Positions 62,301 to 64,000 of a stretch of 64,000 nt of DNA are shown here, one piece after another. Source of the stretch: Gorsachius magnificus (taxonomy: Eukaryota; Chordata; Aves; Pelecaniformes; Ardeidae); NCBI GenBank assembly GCA_034008185.1, contig CM067082.1:152913395-152977394 (forward strand). Reading direction: 5' to 3'. A program made the translations under genes and the position numbers. Every line of letters starts with the position of its first letter. The first letter of the stretch is position 1. Under the pieces are notes generated by a model. The model searched no databases. It was not told the DNA's origin and was given only the letters and a program-made list of their open reading frames with translations.

Positions 62301-64000
62301 TGATGGATGTGGGAACTAGGAGATCAGGTGAAGGGACGTTTCCTCCTGTCCCTCAGCAAGTACAGGCAGGGTTTGGAGCAAGCTGCCCCCCGTACATCCT
62401 CCGACAATGGAGAGCTTCCCTCACACCAAAGTACCACAGAAAACGTGAGCATGACATAGCAGCAGCTCCTGAACACTGGGAAGGCGTCCACTGGGAAGCA
62501 TGGCTAACCCGGAAACAACTTCTCTTTGAGTTCTGGCAATGGAATTTGGGCTTAATTTATTTGCGTATGCTTGGCTGGTTATCTCCAGCTGCCGTTGTAT
62601 CTCTACAAAAAAATATAATTAACTTTCTCCTATGCATCCACAAGGCAGATGGCCACCATGGGCTTGGCAACAGCAAGCCAGATGGCACAGGTGAAGGTAG
62701 TGGTTGAGGGGTGGCAGTGTTCCCGCATCTACCAGCTTTGCTAGGGGAGTTGGGTATACTCTGTGGGTGGCCAGCATTTGTGTTTGCTTGTAAATTATGG
62801 CCTGCAAAGCTAAATGAGTCTGGCTGCAACCTCAGAGCACAGCCTGGCTCCTGCGACCACAGGTTTGAGTCTCACAAGCGAAGCCATGCTCGCCTCCCAG
62901 CTACAAAAGAGCCCTTTGTGCATTTTCTCCTGCTCCTCCCAAGCTGTGCACATCTCAGCTACTCCATCGTCCTGGTCCATGCCTCAGTCCTGTTGCTTCT
63001 AGCCATGCTGATGCTTGTGACTCAGCTGGACTCTCTTTCAACTACCTAGAGCTCTTAGCCATCAATCAAGACACCTACCACTCTTCTCCTGCCATCTGCT
63101 CTCCTCCTCTCCTGACATCTCCAGAGCTTCGCTGCTCACCCACCTGCCATTTGTTTGCACGTCTCATGGAAAGCGTCACCCGGGCAATGCTTCCATACTC
63201 TCACCACAGAAGCTCCTCGCTCCGGGAGAAGGAAGACGTGGGTCTATGGTAATCAGAATGCCGATGGTCTGCCCATGTTTCAGCCTTCACCAGCAAGTCA
63301 CGGCCAGCACCTCTCTCTACCCGTAGCATCCATAGCCTGAGTCACCAAACAAGGATTGCCAGCATTTTAGGAAGGCAGGACTCATCGTTCAGGCTCTGCT
63401 GATGTTGTCTTCCACACTCAGCCTGGCATGCTCCCATGTCCTCAGTTCCCCCACTCGCTGTGGCTGTATCAGTCCTTCAACCTCGCCGCATTACATGAGA
63501 GGGAAACCTCAGCTGATGTCTGCGACCGTAAGCTCAGTTTCCTTCCCTCTGCACTAATTTCCCAGCAATGGTGACAAGCAGCTTCGATTTACTGGCTCCG
63601 AGGGAGTTTTATTTTAAATGTTTTATGCATGCCAGAGTGTGCCTGCAGCCAGGGGCAGGACTCTGGTCCCCGGGGCCGTGGCACCTCCATCTCTTCCCTC
63701 CCCAGCGGGGCCATAGGTGCAGGAAGGCTGCGCAGGTCACTGGTGTGAATAAACATCCAAAGGGATGTACTTTGCTGCTTGTCTCACAGTAATGCAGCTC
63801 TTGTTAGCTGATGATTTTTGATGGAGATGTGTGTGCGCTAATGGGAGATTGCCAGGCTGGAAGTAATTAAAAAAAAAAAGTTCCTTTCAGTGTGTTATAA
63901 TCATTCTGAATTATTGAACAGGACAGAATTTTTAAAGTCTAAATCACTTTTCCATTATTTATGCTGTTTGCTTCAGTTTTATCCCGTCTTTTGAGAGGAA
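59331..64000. other. Intergenic DNA, no gene recognised
   Basis: No exon with a known product is visible. The longest frame (62234-62707, plus, 157 codons) has no recognisable domain. A weak MIR-like piece ('CTCAGTTTCCTTCCCTCTGC', near 63534) may be present. A poly(A) run lies at 62140-62153. Confidence 0.5.

Noticed and set aside
62234..62707. 157-codon plus-strand frame
   Set aside because: No family resemblance and no neighbouring gene structure; length is within what chance gives in 64 kb.
1..64000. AP-1 (TGAGTCA/TGACTCA) and CArG-like sites as an enhancer cluster
   Set aside because: About eight AP-1 and a few CArG matches were seen. By simple base-frequency reasoning about eight and four are expected by chance in 64 kb, and they are scattered.
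1..64000. tRNA, rRNA, CRISPR arrays and endogenous retroviruses
   Set aside because: No tRNA box motifs in proper spacing, no rRNA text, no spaced palindromic repeats and no LTR pair or gag/pol-like frame was seen. All reverse-transcriptase text belongs to CR1 LINEs.

Overview
This window looks like avian nuclear DNA. It carries several CR1 LINE copies with the 8-bp CR1 tail (AATCATAG / ATTCTATG units), vertebrate GT-AG introns, one extremely GC-rich promoter-type island and two vertebrate genes. I see no operon, phage, CRISPR array, rRNA or tRNA gene, and no recognisable endogenous retrovirus. The species cannot be fixed from the sequence.

Layout: 1-7.0 kb is intergenic DNA with old interspersed repeats and two plus-strand CR1 copies. 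A complete 8-exon pancreatic-type serine protease gene of the chymotrypsin-like elastase family (closest to CELA1) runs from 7.06 to 13.68 kb on the plus strand. It has a TATA box about 40 bp before the start codon and a poly(A) signal at 13.81 kb, and two antisense CR1 copies sit in its introns 4 and 7. From 13.8 to 22.6 kb the DNA is intergenic with two more CR1 copies. CSRNP1 (cysteine/serine-rich nuclear protein 1, also known as AXUD1) lies on the minus strand. Its 3'UTR and poly(A) signal are at 22.64-25.60 kb, its four coding exons at 25.60-31.19 kb, and a 24-nt 5'UTR piece with a splice acceptor at 31.19-31.21 kb. Its first, non-coding exon must lie further right: either a small candidate exon near 35.7 kb or the CpG island at 37.4-38.2 kb.

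Directly beyond the CpG island is a striking GC-rich minisatellite (38.2-39.8 kb) with an 18-bp basic unit. From 39.8 to 64 kb I find no gene. That stretch holds one CR1 fragment, two fossil MIR-type SINEs and a very old CR1/L3-like LINE relic, and is otherwise unexplained.

The two genes are tail to tail and have no known functional link: one is a secreted digestive protease, the other a nuclear transcription regulator of the immediate-early type. The most interesting points are the elastase gene beside CSRNP1, a neighbourhood I do not know from mammals, with its mixed substrate-pocket residues, and the 18-bp minisatellite abutting the probable CSRNP1 promoter. I did not find convincing evidence for a wholly new biological system.
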